Below are positions 14,399-23,251 of a stretch of 34,900 nucleotides of DNA, in pieces; position 1 is the stretch's first letter; the number at the start of each line of letters is the position of its first letter. This DNA comes from UBA4417 sp031550085 (GTDB lineage: Bacteria; Bacteroidota; Bacteroidia; Bacteroidales; UBA4417). The stretch is taken from NCBI GenBank assembly GCA_031550085.1, contig JAVBOY010000046.1, positions 1 to 34,900 on the forward strand, given 5' to 3'. Both the position numbers and the translations under genes were made by a program. The notes beneath the pieces are model-generated. The model ran no database searches. It was not told where the DNA came from and saw only the letters and a list, made by a program, of their open reading frames with translations.

Positions 14399-14475
14399 TG
14401 GCGGTCCGGACGGGACTCGAACCCGCGACCCCGTGCGTGACAGGCACGTATTCTAACCAACTGAACTACCGAACC
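14399..14475 (-). tRNA. tRNA-Asp (GTC)
   Basis: Read on the minus strand it starts GGTTCGGTAGTTCAGTTGG and ends with an encoded CCA. The acceptor stem GGTTCGG pairs with CCGGACC, discriminator base G. The anticodon loop CTGTCAC gives anticodon GTC for aspartate, and the T arm carries GGTTCGAGTCC. A TACCTTTG -7 element lies upstream. This tRNA marks the boundary between the accessory block and the core genes. Confidence 0.93.
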
Positions 14476-14517
14476 GTTTTTTTAAGAACAATTTCACAAT
14501 ACTGTGAAAAGCGGATG

Positions 14518-14525
14518 CAAAGGTA
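14518..14525 (-). promoter_or_regulatory. -7 element of tRNA-Asp
   Basis: Minus-strand TACCTTTG matches TAnnTTTG exactly and lies 43 bp before the tRNA 5' end. A weak ATTG is near the -33 position. Confidence 0.5.
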
Positions 14526-14611
14526 AAAGTTTTTATTTATTCTGCAATAGGTTTGGAATCTTTTTTTAGAAAAAAATAAAGCAATTTTAAAAGAGGCTGG
14601 TTCTTAGTGTT

Positions 14612-17407
14612 TTATTTTTTACAAATCCGTTTAAAATCGCAATACTGGCAGGTGTCGGCGTTGGATGTTTGTGAAAAAGGGATATCCGGGTCCAAAATTT
14701 CGTCCAATAGGGCTGTTAAAACCGCCTCAAATTCGCTGATCACGGTTGGGCTTAAGAGTTCGTTTCCGTCAATCCGGATGTTTTGCAGGTACGCGCTGCT
14801 TTGGCGCAACGAAATAATTCCGGAGGTAAGGTTTTCGTTGGGATTTTCAGCAGCAAATAACCAGGCATATATCAATAATTGCAGCATCTTGGCTGGCTTT
14901 TTCATTTCACCAAGCATTCCGGCATTGGAACATCTCAACTCGGAAGGCTCGAGCAGGCCGGTTTTGTAATCGATAATGCGGTGGGTGGATCCGATTTGGT
15001 CAATGCGGTCGACTTTGCCTTTTATTTTCACCTCCCGTATTTCTCCTGTTTGTGGGTTTGCCAACGGAAAGATGGCGGTGAGTTCTTTTTCCAACTCGCC
15101 GATTTGCAAAAACCGATTTTCGCTTTGGAGGTGTTGCAAAAAGTCCTGTTCTGTATTCAGAAAGCGTTCCACCAGGTTTTCAATCACATTGAGCACAATC
15201 CGGTTTTTTCCGTGTTCCAAATCGTTTTGTTGGTAATGTTTGGCAAAAACGGTTTTGATTTCGTTCCGGGCCGACTGAATCAATTTTTTTTGTGCATCGG
15301 CCGGCAGGATATTTCCGGCAAAAGGCCGGTAAGCTTGTTCCAGCACTTCATGGATCACTGTGCCAATGGTCGCGGCATCAGCTGTTTCTTCCACTTCTTT
15401 ATCTTCCTGGATTTGCAAAATATACCGGAAATAAAACTGCAGTTTGCAATTCAGGTAAGTACCCAGGGAAGAAGGGGAAAATCCTTTCTCGGCCAGCGCC
15501 ATCAGTTGTCTTTGAGCGGATTCGTCTTTTTGAACTTCGATTTCATTGTCAGAAAACGGAAGCAGGGGTATTTCCAAAAATTGTTGCTGCAGCCGGATTT
15601 TTTGCGAATACTGCGGCATTTCGTGCAGCAGTTGGGTGATAAAGCGGCTGGGTTCTTTGCTTCCGCCCCCATCGGAATGGTTGTTGGTATTGTAAAGCAG
15701 CCACACGTTTTTAGCTCGTTGCAATAGGCGGTAAAAATGGTAGGCAAATAGGGCATTATTATCGCTATACACAGGCAAACGAAATTCCTTGCGGATATCG
15801 AAAGGAATAAACGATTTGTTTTGTTTTCCTTTGGGCAACAAGCCGTCGTTTGCCGAAAGCAGGATGATGTTTTCGAAATCCAGCGTACGGGTTTCGAGCA
15901 GGCTCATGATTTGCAGCCCTTGTACGGGTTCTCCGTAAAACGGTAGCCGCAGGGTTGCAGATAACATACGGAACAAATGCTTGACGGTTTGCAAGCTAGA
16001 GGATTCATTCAAGTCGGCAAGCAGGTCTTTCAAACGCCGGATCAGCAAGGTAAAATGGTACAAATATTCGGCATTCAGGGTTTGTTCTGTATTTCCAGCT
16101 TGTTCAAGCAGATGATTTTGAATCAATTGAATTAATTTCAGGCAGCTATCCAATCCATCGGTTTCCCAATCGGTGCAAGCAGCCAGATCCGAATGAATAG
16201 GCTCCAGCAACTTTTTAAGTTCGTACGGCGAATAAAAGGCTTGGGATACCTCAACGGGACTTTCCTGATTTTTAAGCGCTTGAATCAAGGGATGCTGGAT
16301 AAATTGAACAATGTCTTTGTGGTAATACTTGTTTGAAAAACGGTTTGCGTTTTCAATAAGCTGGAATAAAGCGCTGAGCAAAGAATACACAGGGGTTAGT
16401 TTCAAAGGGAACCCCATGGTGATGTTTAATTCGGAAACGGATTGCGGCAGCGAATTTAATACCGGCAGCAACAATCCTTCGTCCGCCAGAACAAGGGCGG
16501 TATTTTTAAAATCTATCGCTGTATTCGGTTGATTAGCGAGCTGGTCAATGATTTCGCCTGCAAATTTCGCCTGACTTACATGGCCCGATACGCCGACAAC
16601 GGAAATCGTTTTCTCGCTTTCGCTAAAATGCTTCCGGATTCCGTTTAATTCGCCGAAACATTGGGAAGCGGCGTATTTTCGAAGAAACCGGCCGGCTTCT
16701 TGGGAGGTATCGTTGACATAATATTCATCGGCATCCCAGTAAAATTCTGCGCTTCCTTGTTTGTAAAAAGTCTGGAACAGTTTTTCTTCCGCCGGGCTCA
16801 GGGCATTGAAACCGGCAAAAATGATTTTAGTATAAGCCGAAAAGTTAAGTTGGTTTTGATTCTCCGTGAACCGACGAAACGCCAAGCCCAAATAGGCTTG
16901 GTTTTTATCCAAAAGCTGCCGGGTAAATTGCTCGTAAAGGGGGGCCAGCAGGTTGTAGAATTCAAGATAATTTTCTTCAAACCGGGTGAGCGGTTTTCCG
17001 TCCAGGTTCCATTTCTGAATGGCTTTGACTTTGTCTAAATAAGTAAAAACCTCGTTTCCGGAAACCAAATATTGGTCGATTTCGTTAAAATCGGATAGCA
17101 AAGTAGGCGCCCAATTGATAAAATCGATAAACGGCCGTGTTTCCTTCTTTTCGAGTGTCTTATAAGCTTTGTAAAGTTCAATGGATAGGTTCAAAACGTC
17201 CGGAACCGCGAGTTGGGTATGATGAACCACAAAATCCTCGATGGAAAAAATTTGGGGTGCAAAAACAGGCCAATCGATTTGTTGCATGATGTGTTGCCTG
17301 AAAAACAGGCCGGCACGACGATTGGGAAAAACAACACATAGACGGCTGAAATGCTCGCGGTGTTTTTGAAGCAATTGGACCGAAAGTTCCTGAAGAAAAG
17401 AGGTCAT
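14612..17407 (-). CDS. AddB-like PD-(D/E)XK nuclease with Fe-S cluster motif
   Basis: A 931-residue protein from ATG 17407; the frame also allows ATG 17440, and residue numbers here count from that longer start (942 residues). It resembles the AddB subunit of the AddAB/RecBCD-type DNA-end-processing enzyme. The C-terminal nuclease domain shows HEVLEQAY, VDRIDQIG and Asp824-Tyr-Lys826 (DYKTG). Four cysteines fit the AddB 4Fe-4S site: Cys665 (YLNCKLQFYF) and Cys931, Cys934, Cys940 (TCQYCDFKRIC). The N-terminal helicase-like part begins VVFPNRRAGLFFRQ and lacks a Walker A motif, so it is probably an inactive helicase fold. No addA/UvrD partner is adjacent. It is the last gene of a minus-strand run after the DEDDh exonuclease and is followed by tRNA-Asp. 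Role: double-strand-break repair, by family. Confidence 0.85.
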   Translation of the reverse strand: MTSFLQELSVQLLQKHREHFSRLCVVFPNRRAGLFFRQHIMQQIDWPVFAPQIFSIEDFVVHHTQLAVPDVLNLSIELYKAYKTLEKKETRPFIDFINWAPTLLSDFNEIDQYLVSGNEVFTYLDKVKAIQKWNLDGKPLTRFEENYLEFYNLLAPLYEQFTRQLLDKNQAYLGLAFRRFTENQNQLNFSAYTKIIFAGFNALSPAEEKLFQTFYKQGSAEFYWDADEYYVNDTSQEAGRFLRKYAASQCFGELNGIRKHFSESEKTISVVGVSGHVSQAKFAGEIIDQLANQPNTAIDFKNTALVLADEGLLLPVLNSLPQSVSELNITMGFPLKLTPVYSLLSALFQLIENANRFSNKYYHKDIVQFIQHPLIQALKNQESPVEVSQAFYSPYELKKLLEPIHSDLAACTDWETDGLDSCLKLIQLIQNHLLEQAGNTEQTLNAEYLYHFTLLIRRLKDLLADLNESSSLQTVKHLFRMLSATLRLPFYGEPVQGLQIMSLLETRTLDFENIILLSANDGLLPKGKQNKSFIPFDIRKEFRLPVYSDNNALFAYHFYRLLQRAKNVWLLYNTNNHSDGGGSKEPSRFITQLLHEMPQYSQKIRLQQQFLEIPLLPFSDNEIEVQKDESAQRQLMALAEKGFSPSSLGTYLNCKLQFYFRYILQIQEDKEVEETADAATIGTVIHEVLEQAYRPFAGNILPADAQKKLIQSARNEIKTVFAKHYQQNDLEHGKNRIVLNVIENLVERFLNTEQDFLQHLQSENRFLQIGELEKELTAIFPLANPQTGEIREVKIKGKVDRIDQIGSTHRIIDYKTGLLEPSELRCSNAGMLGEMKKPAKMLQLLIYAWLFAAENPNENLTSGIISLRQSSAYLQNIRIDGNELLSPTVISEFEAVLTALLDEILDPDIPFSQTSNADTCQYCDFKRICKK

Positions 17408-17485
17408 GGTTTGTCGTCCGTTTTTTAAAGTTGGCGCCATCGATTCTTTTATCCTGCTGGATCCGATAGCTCGTAGAATATTCCT

Positions 17486-18025
17486 TTACTGCCGCCGGGT
17501 TCTTTTGGCTTGTGCAAAAAGTTCGGCAAAAGTATTTTCCTGAATCAAATGCTCGAATATTTTCGTCGTGGCGTAGGCATCGGCACTTGCCCGGTGGTGG
17601 TTGTCCAACTCAATCCCAAAGTGCTGACACAAGCTTTTTAAATTGTATTTGGGCAAACCGGGAAACAACTTTTGCGCCAATTTAATGGTGCAAAGCCTGG
17701 GGCGCAAATAATTATACCCCAAACGCGAAAATTCCGACCGAACCATTGCATAATCAAACGCAACGTTATGGGCCACAAACGTACAATGTTCAGTAAACTG
17801 CACAATTTGCTTCGCCACTTCGTAAAATTTGGGAGCGTCCTTAAGCATTTCATCCGTAATCCCGGTAAGCCGCATGATAAAAGGAGTCAGCCGTTCCTGC
17901 GGATTGATCAAGGTTGTAAATTGATCTACAATCTTGTTCCCGTCGTGCTTGTAAATGGCTATTTCCGTAATTTTTGAACTCTTCCCGTTGATACCGGTGG
18001 TTTCTACATCTATAATTGCAAACAT
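17486..18025 (-). CDS. DEDDh 3'-5' exonuclease (DnaQ-like)
   Basis: A 179-residue exonuclease of the DnaQ/Pol III epsilon superfamily. The DEDDh residues are visible: Asp6 and Glu8 in IIDVETTG, Asp91 in AHNVAFDYAMV, and His144 with Asp149 in HHRASADA. The length fits a stand-alone exonuclease domain. By family it removes nucleotides from DNA 3' ends in a metal-dependent way, either as a proofreading-like factor or in repair. It starts 14 bp after the S4-domain gene on the same strand and is followed by the AddB-like gene, suggesting co-transcription. The basic tail (AKRTRRQ) may help nucleic-acid binding. It is not certain that this is the replicative proofreading subunit. Confidence 0.88.
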   Translation of the reverse strand: MFAIIDVETTGINGKSSKITEIAIYKHDGNKIVDQFTTLINPQERLTPFIMRLTGITDEMLKDAPKFYEVAKQIVQFTEHCTFVAHNVAFDYAMVRSEFSRLGYNYLRPRLCTIKLAQKLFPGLPKYNLKSLCQHFGIELDNHHRASADAYATTKIFEHLIQENTFAELFAQAKRTRRQ

Positions 18026-18039
18026 CTGATTTTATTCAT

Positions 18040-18441
18040 TTAATCCCAATCCTCTTTTTGGCTTTTCAACTGGTCTATCATCCGGCGGTGTTTTTTGGTT
18101 GGGCGTCCGGTACCCCGGCTCCGGTGCTCGAGGTTCATTTCGTTCATTAATTTCAACTTGTCGTATTCCGATTGTGGTGTCAGGTCTTCCATAAATTCGG
18201 GCACCAGTTTTGCGGCAATCCGACTTTTAGGATAGCCTTTCACTACAATGGTTTTGATAAGGGGTACTTGCGAAACGATAATCTGAACTCCAATTTTCAG
18301 GTTTCGTGAAGGTTTTACACTGATTCCGTCAATTTTTATTTTCCCGGCGTTACAGGCCTCGGTAGCTTGCGAGCGGGTTTTGTACAAACGTACTTCCCAC
18401 AGCCATTTGTCTATACGCGGTAAAATTGCATCATCAGCCAT
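18040..18441 (-). CDS. hslR: S4-domain RNA-binding protein (Hsp15-like)
   Basis: A 133-residue protein whose residues 9-60 form an S4 RNA-binding domain (RIDKWLWEVRLYKTRSQATE, then AGKIKIDGISVKPSR). A basic C-terminal tail follows (HRSRGTGRPTKKHRRMIDQL). This is the layout and length of Hsp15/HslR, which binds 50S subunits carrying stalled nascent chains and helps recycle them. The gene symbol follows the family match. A TACCTTTG-like -7 element lies on the minus strand at 18458-18465, 17 bp before the start codon, and the exonuclease gene follows after 14 bp. The call is good; the exact physiological role in this phylum is by analogy. Confidence 0.82.
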   Translation of the reverse strand: MADDAILPRIDKWLWEVRLYKTRSQATEACNAGKIKIDGISVKPSRNLKIGVQIIVSQVPLIKTIVVKGYPKSRIAAKLVPEFMEDLTPQSEYDKLKLMNEMNLEHRSRGTGRPTKKHRRMIDQLKSQKEDWD

Positions 18442-18528
18442 AAAAATGGAATTTTTACAAAGGTAATAAAAACCAATATAAAGCTATCTGCCGAAACGCA
18501 AACGCAACCTTTAAACGGAATAATTTAA

Positions 18529-19836
18529 CTACTTTTTACGGAAATAGATTTCAATGGGGACTCCCTTGAAATTGAACTGCTCACGAAGGCGGTTTTCAAC
18601 AAAGCGTTTGTAGGGATCTTTGACGTATTGCGGCAAATTACAAAAGATAACAAAACTCGGATACGCTGTTTTTATCTGGGTAACGTACTTGATCTTGATC
18701 TGTTTGCCTTTGTACATGGGGGGCGGGCTTTCATGGAAAAGCGGCAATAGGGTGTCGTTCAGCAACCGGGTAGAGATTTTCTTACTCCGGTTTTCGTGAA
18801 CTTCGATGGCAGTTGTCAATGCTTTGTGGATCCGCTGTTTGGTATGTACTGAAGTAAAAACGATGGGAACATCCGTAAAAGGTGCAATTTCTTTGCGGAT
18901 GGCCTCTTCGTGGTGTTTGGTCGACATGGTGTCTTTTTCAACCAAATCCCATTTATTCACCATGATCACACAACCTTTGTGGTTTTTGGTGATCAAACCG
19001 AAAATATTCTGGTCTTGCGATTCAAAGCCTTGTGTGGCATCAATCAGCAAAAAGCAAACATCGGAACTTTCGATCGAACGGATGGCACGCATCACCGAAT
19101 AAAATTCGATATCCTCATGCACTTTGGCTTTGCGGCGCAATCCGGCCGTGTCAATCAGCATAAAATCAAAGCCAAATCCTTTGAAGGGGGTAAAAATACT
19201 GTCGCGCGTGGTTCCGGCAAGGGGCGTAACGATGTTGCGTTCGGCTCCTAGCAAAGCATTGATAAACGACGATTTGCCCACATTGGGGCGGCCGACCACG
19301 GCAATACGAGGCAGCTCAGTTTCGACTTCTTCAACGGTTTTATTTTCAAATTCTTTGACCACTTCATCCAATAAATCGCCGGTTCCCGAGCCGTTGTTTG
19401 CCGAAATGGGAAATACGCCGTCCAATCCCAGGGAATAGAATTCGGCAACCTCATGCGACATATCGGGCGTGTCGATTTTGTTTACGGCTAAAAAGGATTT
19501 CTTTTTCGAACGGCGAATCATTTTGGCAACATCCTGGTCCAAAGGCGTTAATCCTTCGCGTCCGTCAACCAAAAACAAAAGAACATCGGCTTCTTCAATG
19601 GCCATTTCCACCTGCGAAATAATGGCTTGTTCAAACACGTCTTCGCTGTTGAGCATGACGCCCCCGGTATCGATGACCGAAAATTCAATCCCGTTCCAAT
19701 CGCTGTGTCCGTAATGACGGTCGCGTGTAACTCCGCTTTGAGCATCTACAATGGCCTCACGGGTTCCCGTAAAACGGTTGAACAAAGTACTTTTTCCCAC
19801 ATTGGGGCGTCCGACAATGGCAAGAATATTTCCCAT
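18529..19836 (-). CDS. der: Ribosome-assembly GTPase Der (EngA)
   Basis: A 435-residue GTPase with two tandem G domains, the hallmark of Der. Domain 1 has GRPNVGKST (residues 9-17), DTGG (56-59) and NKID (119-122). Domain 2 has GRPNVGKSS (182-190), DTAG (229-232) and NKWD (294-297). A C-terminal KH-like domain (about 355-435) ends VPIEIYFRKK. Der acts in maturation of the 50S ribosomal subunit and is essential in most bacteria. The length matches the family. Upstream lies the terminator of the initiator tRNA gene on the same strand, so der probably has its own promoter. The S4-domain gene begins 88 bp downstream. Confidence 0.97.
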   Translation of the reverse strand: MGNILAIVGRPNVGKSTLFNRFTGTREAIVDAQSGVTRDRHYGHSDWNGIEFSVIDTGGVMLNSEDVFEQAIISQVEMAIEEADVLLFLVDGREGLTPLDQDVAKMIRRSKKKSFLAVNKIDTPDMSHEVAEFYSLGLDGVFPISANNGSGTGDLLDEVVKEFENKTVEEVETELPRIAVVGRPNVGKSSFINALLGAERNIVTPLAGTTRDSIFTPFKGFGFDFMLIDTAGLRRKAKVHEDIEFYSVMRAIRSIESSDVCFLLIDATQGFESQDQNIFGLITKNHKGCVIMVNKWDLVEKDTMSTKHHEEAIRKEIAPFTDVPIVFTSVHTKQRIHKALTTAIEVHENRSKKISTRLLNDTLLPLFHESPPPMYKGKQIKIKYVTQIKTAYPSFVIFCNLPQYVKDPYKRFVENRLREQFNFKGVPIEIYFRKK

Positions 19837-19872
19837 AATTTTTTATTGATCCTACTGAAACGGGTAATATTT

Positions 19873-19912
19873 AAAAAACCCTGCAAACTTAGGGCTTACA
19901 GGGTTTTCTTTT
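19873..19912 (-). terminator. Terminator of tRNA-fMet (bidirectional)
   Basis: Stem AAAACCCTG / CAGGGTTTT (19875-19883 and 19899-19907) with A- and T-runs outside on both sides. It begins about 10 bp past the tRNA 3' end and separates it from der. Confidence 0.65.
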
Positions 19913-19918
19913 TTCACT

Positions 19919-19993
<75 letters not shown>

Positions 19994-20029
19994 CTATATT
20001 TTGTAAACAAGAGTTAATCATAAAACGAG

Positions 20030-20062
20030 TTTGCAAAGGTACAGGTTTTCTTCTTAGTTTTG
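20030..20062 (+). promoter_or_regulatory. Promoter of era, overlapping the tRNA-fMet promoter
   Basis: Plus strand: TTTG (20030-20033), 21 bp, TAGTTTTG (20055-20062), 26 bp before the era ATG. On the minus strand TACCTTTG (20034-20041) is a -7 element for tRNA-fMet, whose weak -33 (CTTG) is near 20063-20066. The two divergent promoters are interleaved. Confidence 0.6.
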
Positions 20063-20088
20063 CAAGAAATTCGAAAAAAATATTTTTT

Positions 20089-20967
20089 ATGGCGCACAAA
20101 GCCGGTTTTGTCAACATTTTGGGACACCCGAATGTCGGAAAATCAACCCTGATGAACCTGTTGATCGGTGAAAAATTATCGATCATCACACCCAAAGCGC
20201 AAACCACACGACATCGTATTTTGGGAATTGTAAATACCAATGATTACCAGATTGTGTATTCCGATACGCCGGGTATTCTGAAACCGCATTACAAATTGCA
20301 CGAAAGCATGATGCACTTCGTCGACGGCGCCCTGCAGGATGCTGATGTATTCCTGTATTTGGTCGAGGCGGGCGAAATGAACCTGGAAGAAACGGTGATC
20401 GAAAAAATCAAGGCATCAGGAAAGCATTTGATCCTGGTTATCAATAAAATCGATTTGATCGACCAAACGGAACTGGAACAAAAAGTGGCTTATTGGGCCG
20501 AGAAATTGCCCCATGTTCCCATCATCCCGGTTTCGGCCTTGCACAAAGCCAATGTGGAGCAAGTGGTCGTAAACATTGTGGCGCATTTACCCGAACATGA
20601 GGCCTTTTATGATAAGGAAGAGCTAACCGACCGTTCGGTTCGTTTCTTTGTTTCGGAAATCATCCGGGAAAAGATCTTTCTGTATTACCAAAAGGAAGTT
20701 CCTTACGCTTCGGAAGTGGTGGTGGAAGCATATCAAGAAAGCGCCGATATCCACCGCATTTCGGCGACCATTTATGTCGAGCGCGAAAGCCAGAAAGCCA
20801 TTTTGTTGGGACATCAGGGCAAAGCCATTAAAAAGGTCGGAATCGAAGCCCGCAAGGAAATTGAAAAAATGGTCGGCTGCAAGGTATATTTAGAATTGAC
20901 GGTAAAAGTAAGCGAGGATTGGCGCGGCAACGACGTTCAGTTAAAGCGGTTCGGATACGAATCTTAA
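20089..20967 (+). CDS. era: GTPase Era
   Basis: A 292-residue GTPase with one G domain and a C-terminal KH domain. Visible motifs are GHPNVGKST (residues 12-20), DTPG (59-62) and NKID (119-122). The KH domain includes the loop GHQGKAIKKVG and ends in CKVYLELTVKVSEDWR, typical of Era. Era binds the 3' end of 16S rRNA and supports 30S maturation. Length and start match the family. It is transcribed away from tRNA-fMet and der from an interleaved promoter, so two GTPases of ribosome assembly (Der and Era) flank the initiator tRNA. Confidence 0.97.
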   Translation: MAHKAGFVNILGHPNVGKSTLMNLLIGEKLSIITPKAQTTRHRILGIVNTNDYQIVYSDTPGILKPHYKLHESMMHFVDGALQDADVFLYLVEAGEMNLEETVIEKIKASGKHLILVINKIDLIDQTELEQKVAYWAEKLPHVPIIPVSALHKANVEQVVVNIVAHLPEHEAFYDKEELTDRSVRFFVSEIIREKIFLYYQKEVPYASEVVVEAYQESADIHRISATIYVERESQKAILLGHQGKAIKKVGIEARKEIEKMVGCKVYLELTVKVSEDWRGNDVQLKRFGYES

Positions 20968-21038
20968 TGATAAACTTTCTAATTGTCAAAGGGAAATAAT
21001 TATTCCCCTGTTTTCTCACAAAAAAACAATTCAACAAA

Positions 21039-22358
21039 ATGCGATTTTCGAGTGTTAGCATCCTTCTTCTATTCTTCGCTTTTCCTGTTTTTTCGCAAGA
21101 GAACAAACTGACTGTTACCGGTTGCGTTTTCTTTTGGAATTCTCCCCTGGAAGGCGTAACAATTACGATTGACAAACTTCCCGTTCAAGACCCAACGGGT
21201 ATAAACGGCGCTTTTAGTTTCCAAATACCGAATAAACCGGTGATTCTTGAATTTTCACATCCGGTTTTTAAAACAAAAAAAATTCTGATCGAGAAAAGCA
21301 GGTTGCGGAATTATGCGACAAACGGAATGTTCTCTTTGGGAGATGTCAATATGCAAGTAAATCCAAAAGCCTTAAAACGTCTTGAAGCAAAGGCTTTCCG
21401 GGCAACAAAAGTCTATATTAGCCGTGCAATGCCACTGTATGGCTATGAATTAAATGGTGAAAATATGGTATTGACATTTTTTTGGGTCCGAAAACAACGA
21501 TGTTTTGTCCGGGAACTAAATTCAAACGGACAGGTTTTGCGCCAAATAGTGACAAAACGCGGATATGAGGATTTATACAAAGATTTTTTGGGTAATTTGC
21601 ACCTGATGTCAAAAGACTCCATCTATCAGATTTCGCCCGATTTCAAAGCCTCTAAAGCATATCCCATGGATCAATTCCAGAATTCGCTGAAGAAGTGCAT
21701 CATTGACACCAAAAATTACCTCTATCTGCAAGAATTCTCAGAATTTAGCCAAAAAGTAACTTATACCAAAGTAGATAAGCAAAGTGGCAGCCAAGAAATT
21801 TTTGCTGAAGTTTTTGATAAAGAGCAAGCAGAATACAATCAGAATTTTTTGTATGCAGAAATCATGCATCAATATCCACCTGCAACATACCTTGGATTTT
21901 CCCAATTTTCCAATACGGAAACCAACACAGAATTAAATCCCGATGAAATATGGAAGCCAGGCTATTTTGCTTTCACTCTTTGTCGACCTACCTGCCAACC
22001 CTTAAAGCGGATTAACGAGAACTTATATTTATTCGACCACTTGGAAGGAATGCTGATAAAATACGATTTGGATGGGAATCAACTAACGGAAATTCCAATC
22101 GACTATCAAAAACAAACGGGTTGGGCAAACAAAATTATTGTAAACGAAGAAAAAAACAGATGTTTTGCCAAATTTATTGAAAATAGCATCGTAACATTGC
22201 GGGAGATTGATTTGGAAACCGGAAAAATCAAAAATTCCTTCCCCATTGAGGGACACATTTATCCTTATCAAATAAGCGTCCGGAGCAACGAAATCTATTA
22301 CCTTTATTTGGATAAAAATCGAAGATCCTGTTTATGGAAACAGACCTTTGGAAATTAA
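21039..22358 (+). CDS. Exported protein with carboxypeptidase-regulatory-like domain
   Basis: A 439-residue secreted or periplasmic protein with a signal peptide (MRFSSVSILLLFFAFPVFSQ). Residues 25-95 look like the beta-sandwich CarboxypepD_reg-like domain common in Bacteroidota (LTVTGCVFFWNSPLEGVTIT, then DPTGINGAFSFQIP). The remaining 300 residues are rich in short beta strands with repeated 'L..D..G' turns (VRELNSNGQVLRQI, LIKYDLDGNQLTEI, LREIDLETGKIKNS) and probably form a 6-bladed beta-propeller of the NHL/TolB-like type. There is no lipobox and no T9SS tail. It lies 71 bp after era and 74 bp before deoC on the same strand. Function is unknown. Confidence 0.72.
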   Translation: MRFSSVSILLLFFAFPVFSQENKLTVTGCVFFWNSPLEGVTITIDKLPVQDPTGINGAFSFQIPNKPVILEFSHPVFKTKKILIEKSRLRNYATNGMFSLGDVNMQVNPKALKRLEAKAFRATKVYISRAMPLYGYELNGENMVLTFFWVRKQRCFVRELNSNGQVLRQIVTKRGYEDLYKDFLGNLHLMSKDSIYQISPDFKASKAYPMDQFQNSLKKCIIDTKNYLYLQEFSEFSQKVTYTKVDKQSGSQEIFAEVFDKEQAEYNQNFLYAEIMHQYPPATYLGFSQFSNTETNTELNPDEIWKPGYFAFTLCRPTCQPLKRINENLYLFDHLEGMLIKYDLDGNQLTEIPIDYQKQTGWANKIIVNEEKNRCFAKFIENSIVTLREIDLETGKIKNSFPIEGHIYPYQISVRSNEIYYLYLDKNRRSCLWKQTFGN

Positions 22359-22432
22359 ACAATCATTTTTTTTGTTCGGAATGCCGAATTTTCAAACGGT
22401 AAAAAAACAGTTGGACGCGAAACCATAAAAAA

Positions 22433-23182
22433 ATGAAGCACATGGAAAACCGAAAAGAAATCTTAAAACAAATCCTGGGCTTGTTGGACTTGACCACGCT
22501 CGAAGGCAACGATAACACCGCAAGGATTGCGGCTCTATGTCAAAAAGCAAAAACATTGAATGTTGCTGCCGTATGCGTGTATCCCACGTTTGTGAAGCAA
22601 GTCCGCCATGAATTGGCAGGATGTGGCATCCAAACGGCTTCCGTGGCGGGCGCTTTTCCGTCGGGCCAGGCTCCTTTAGAGTTGCGCATTGCCGAAGTGT
22701 TGTTTGCGATTTCGCAAGGCGCCGACGAAATCGATATGGTGATTTCGCGCGGTAAATTCCTGGAAAAGGATTTTAACTATGTGAAACAGGAAATTGCCGA
22801 ACACAAGCGGGCTTGCGGTCCTGTGCATTTGAAAGTTATTTTGGAAACCGGCGAACTGCAAACATCGGAAAACATCCGGCTTGCCAGCCAGTTGGCTATC
22901 GAAAACGGCGCTGATTTTATCAAAACGTCGACCGGGAAGATTCAGCCAGCAGCCACCCTCGAAGCGGTTGAAGTGATGTTGCAGGTAATCAGGGAACATT
23001 TTGAAAAAACGGGTAAAAAAGTCGGAATCAAAGCGGCCGGAGGAATCTCCACCCCCGACCAGGCTTTGGAATATTACGCTTTAGTTAAAAAATTGCTGGG
23101 AAACGACTGGTTAAGCCCGCAACTGTTTCGGATCGGGGCTAGCCGCTTGGCCGACGGAATTGTATTGGAATTAGGAAGTTAA
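22433..23182 (+). CDS. deoC: Deoxyribose-phosphate aldolase
   Basis: A 249-residue class I aldolase that converts 2-deoxyribose 5-phosphate to glyceraldehyde 3-phosphate and acetaldehyde in deoxynucleoside breakdown. Key residues are recognisable by comparison with E. coli DeoC: Asp101 in DEIDMVI, the Schiff-base Lys164 in DFIKTSTGK, and Lys200 in VGIKAAGGI. Also present are AVCVYPTFV near the N-terminus and LFRIGASRL, the phosphate-binding end. The start may be Met1 (22433) or Met4 (22442). No other nucleoside-catabolism gene is adjacent, so it seems to be a single-gene unit. Confidence 0.95.
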   Translation: MKHMENRKEILKQILGLLDLTTLEGNDNTARIAALCQKAKTLNVAAVCVYPTFVKQVRHELAGCGIQTASVAGAFPSGQAPLELRIAEVLFAISQGADEIDMVISRGKFLEKDFNYVKQEIAEHKRACGPVHLKVILETGELQTSENIRLASQLAIENGADFIKTSTGKIQPAATLEAVEVMLQVIREHFEKTGKKVGIKAAGGISTPDQALEYYALVKKLLGNDWLSPQLFRIGASRLADGIVLELGS

Positions 23183-23202
23183 CAAAATTTTGAGATAAAA
23201 AA

Positions 23203-23235
23203 TTTGTTTTCCTATTCATAAAAAAAATACATTTG
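23203..23235 (+). promoter_or_regulatory. Promoter of the 138-aa lipoprotein gene
   Basis: TTTG (23203-23206), 21 bp, TACATTTG (23228-23235). Transcription would start only about 10 nt before ATG 23252, giving a very short leader. Confidence 0.55.
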
Positions 23236-23251
23236 CACAAAATTCATTTGT

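Noticed and set aside
14213..14440. A plus-strand frame running through tRNA-Asp
   Set aside because: It crosses the terminator and tRNA; the RDSNPRPRA ending is the usual false translation of a tRNA antisense strand.
14150..14475. A duplicated tRNA-Asp 3' end as an attachment site
   Set aside because: I looked for the tRNA end sequence elsewhere in the window and did not find it; the other end may lie outside.
14879..15727. A 282-codon plus-strand frame opposite the AddB-like gene
   Set aside because: It is antisense to a gene with clear family motifs, has no motif of its own, and is explained by codon bias of the real gene.
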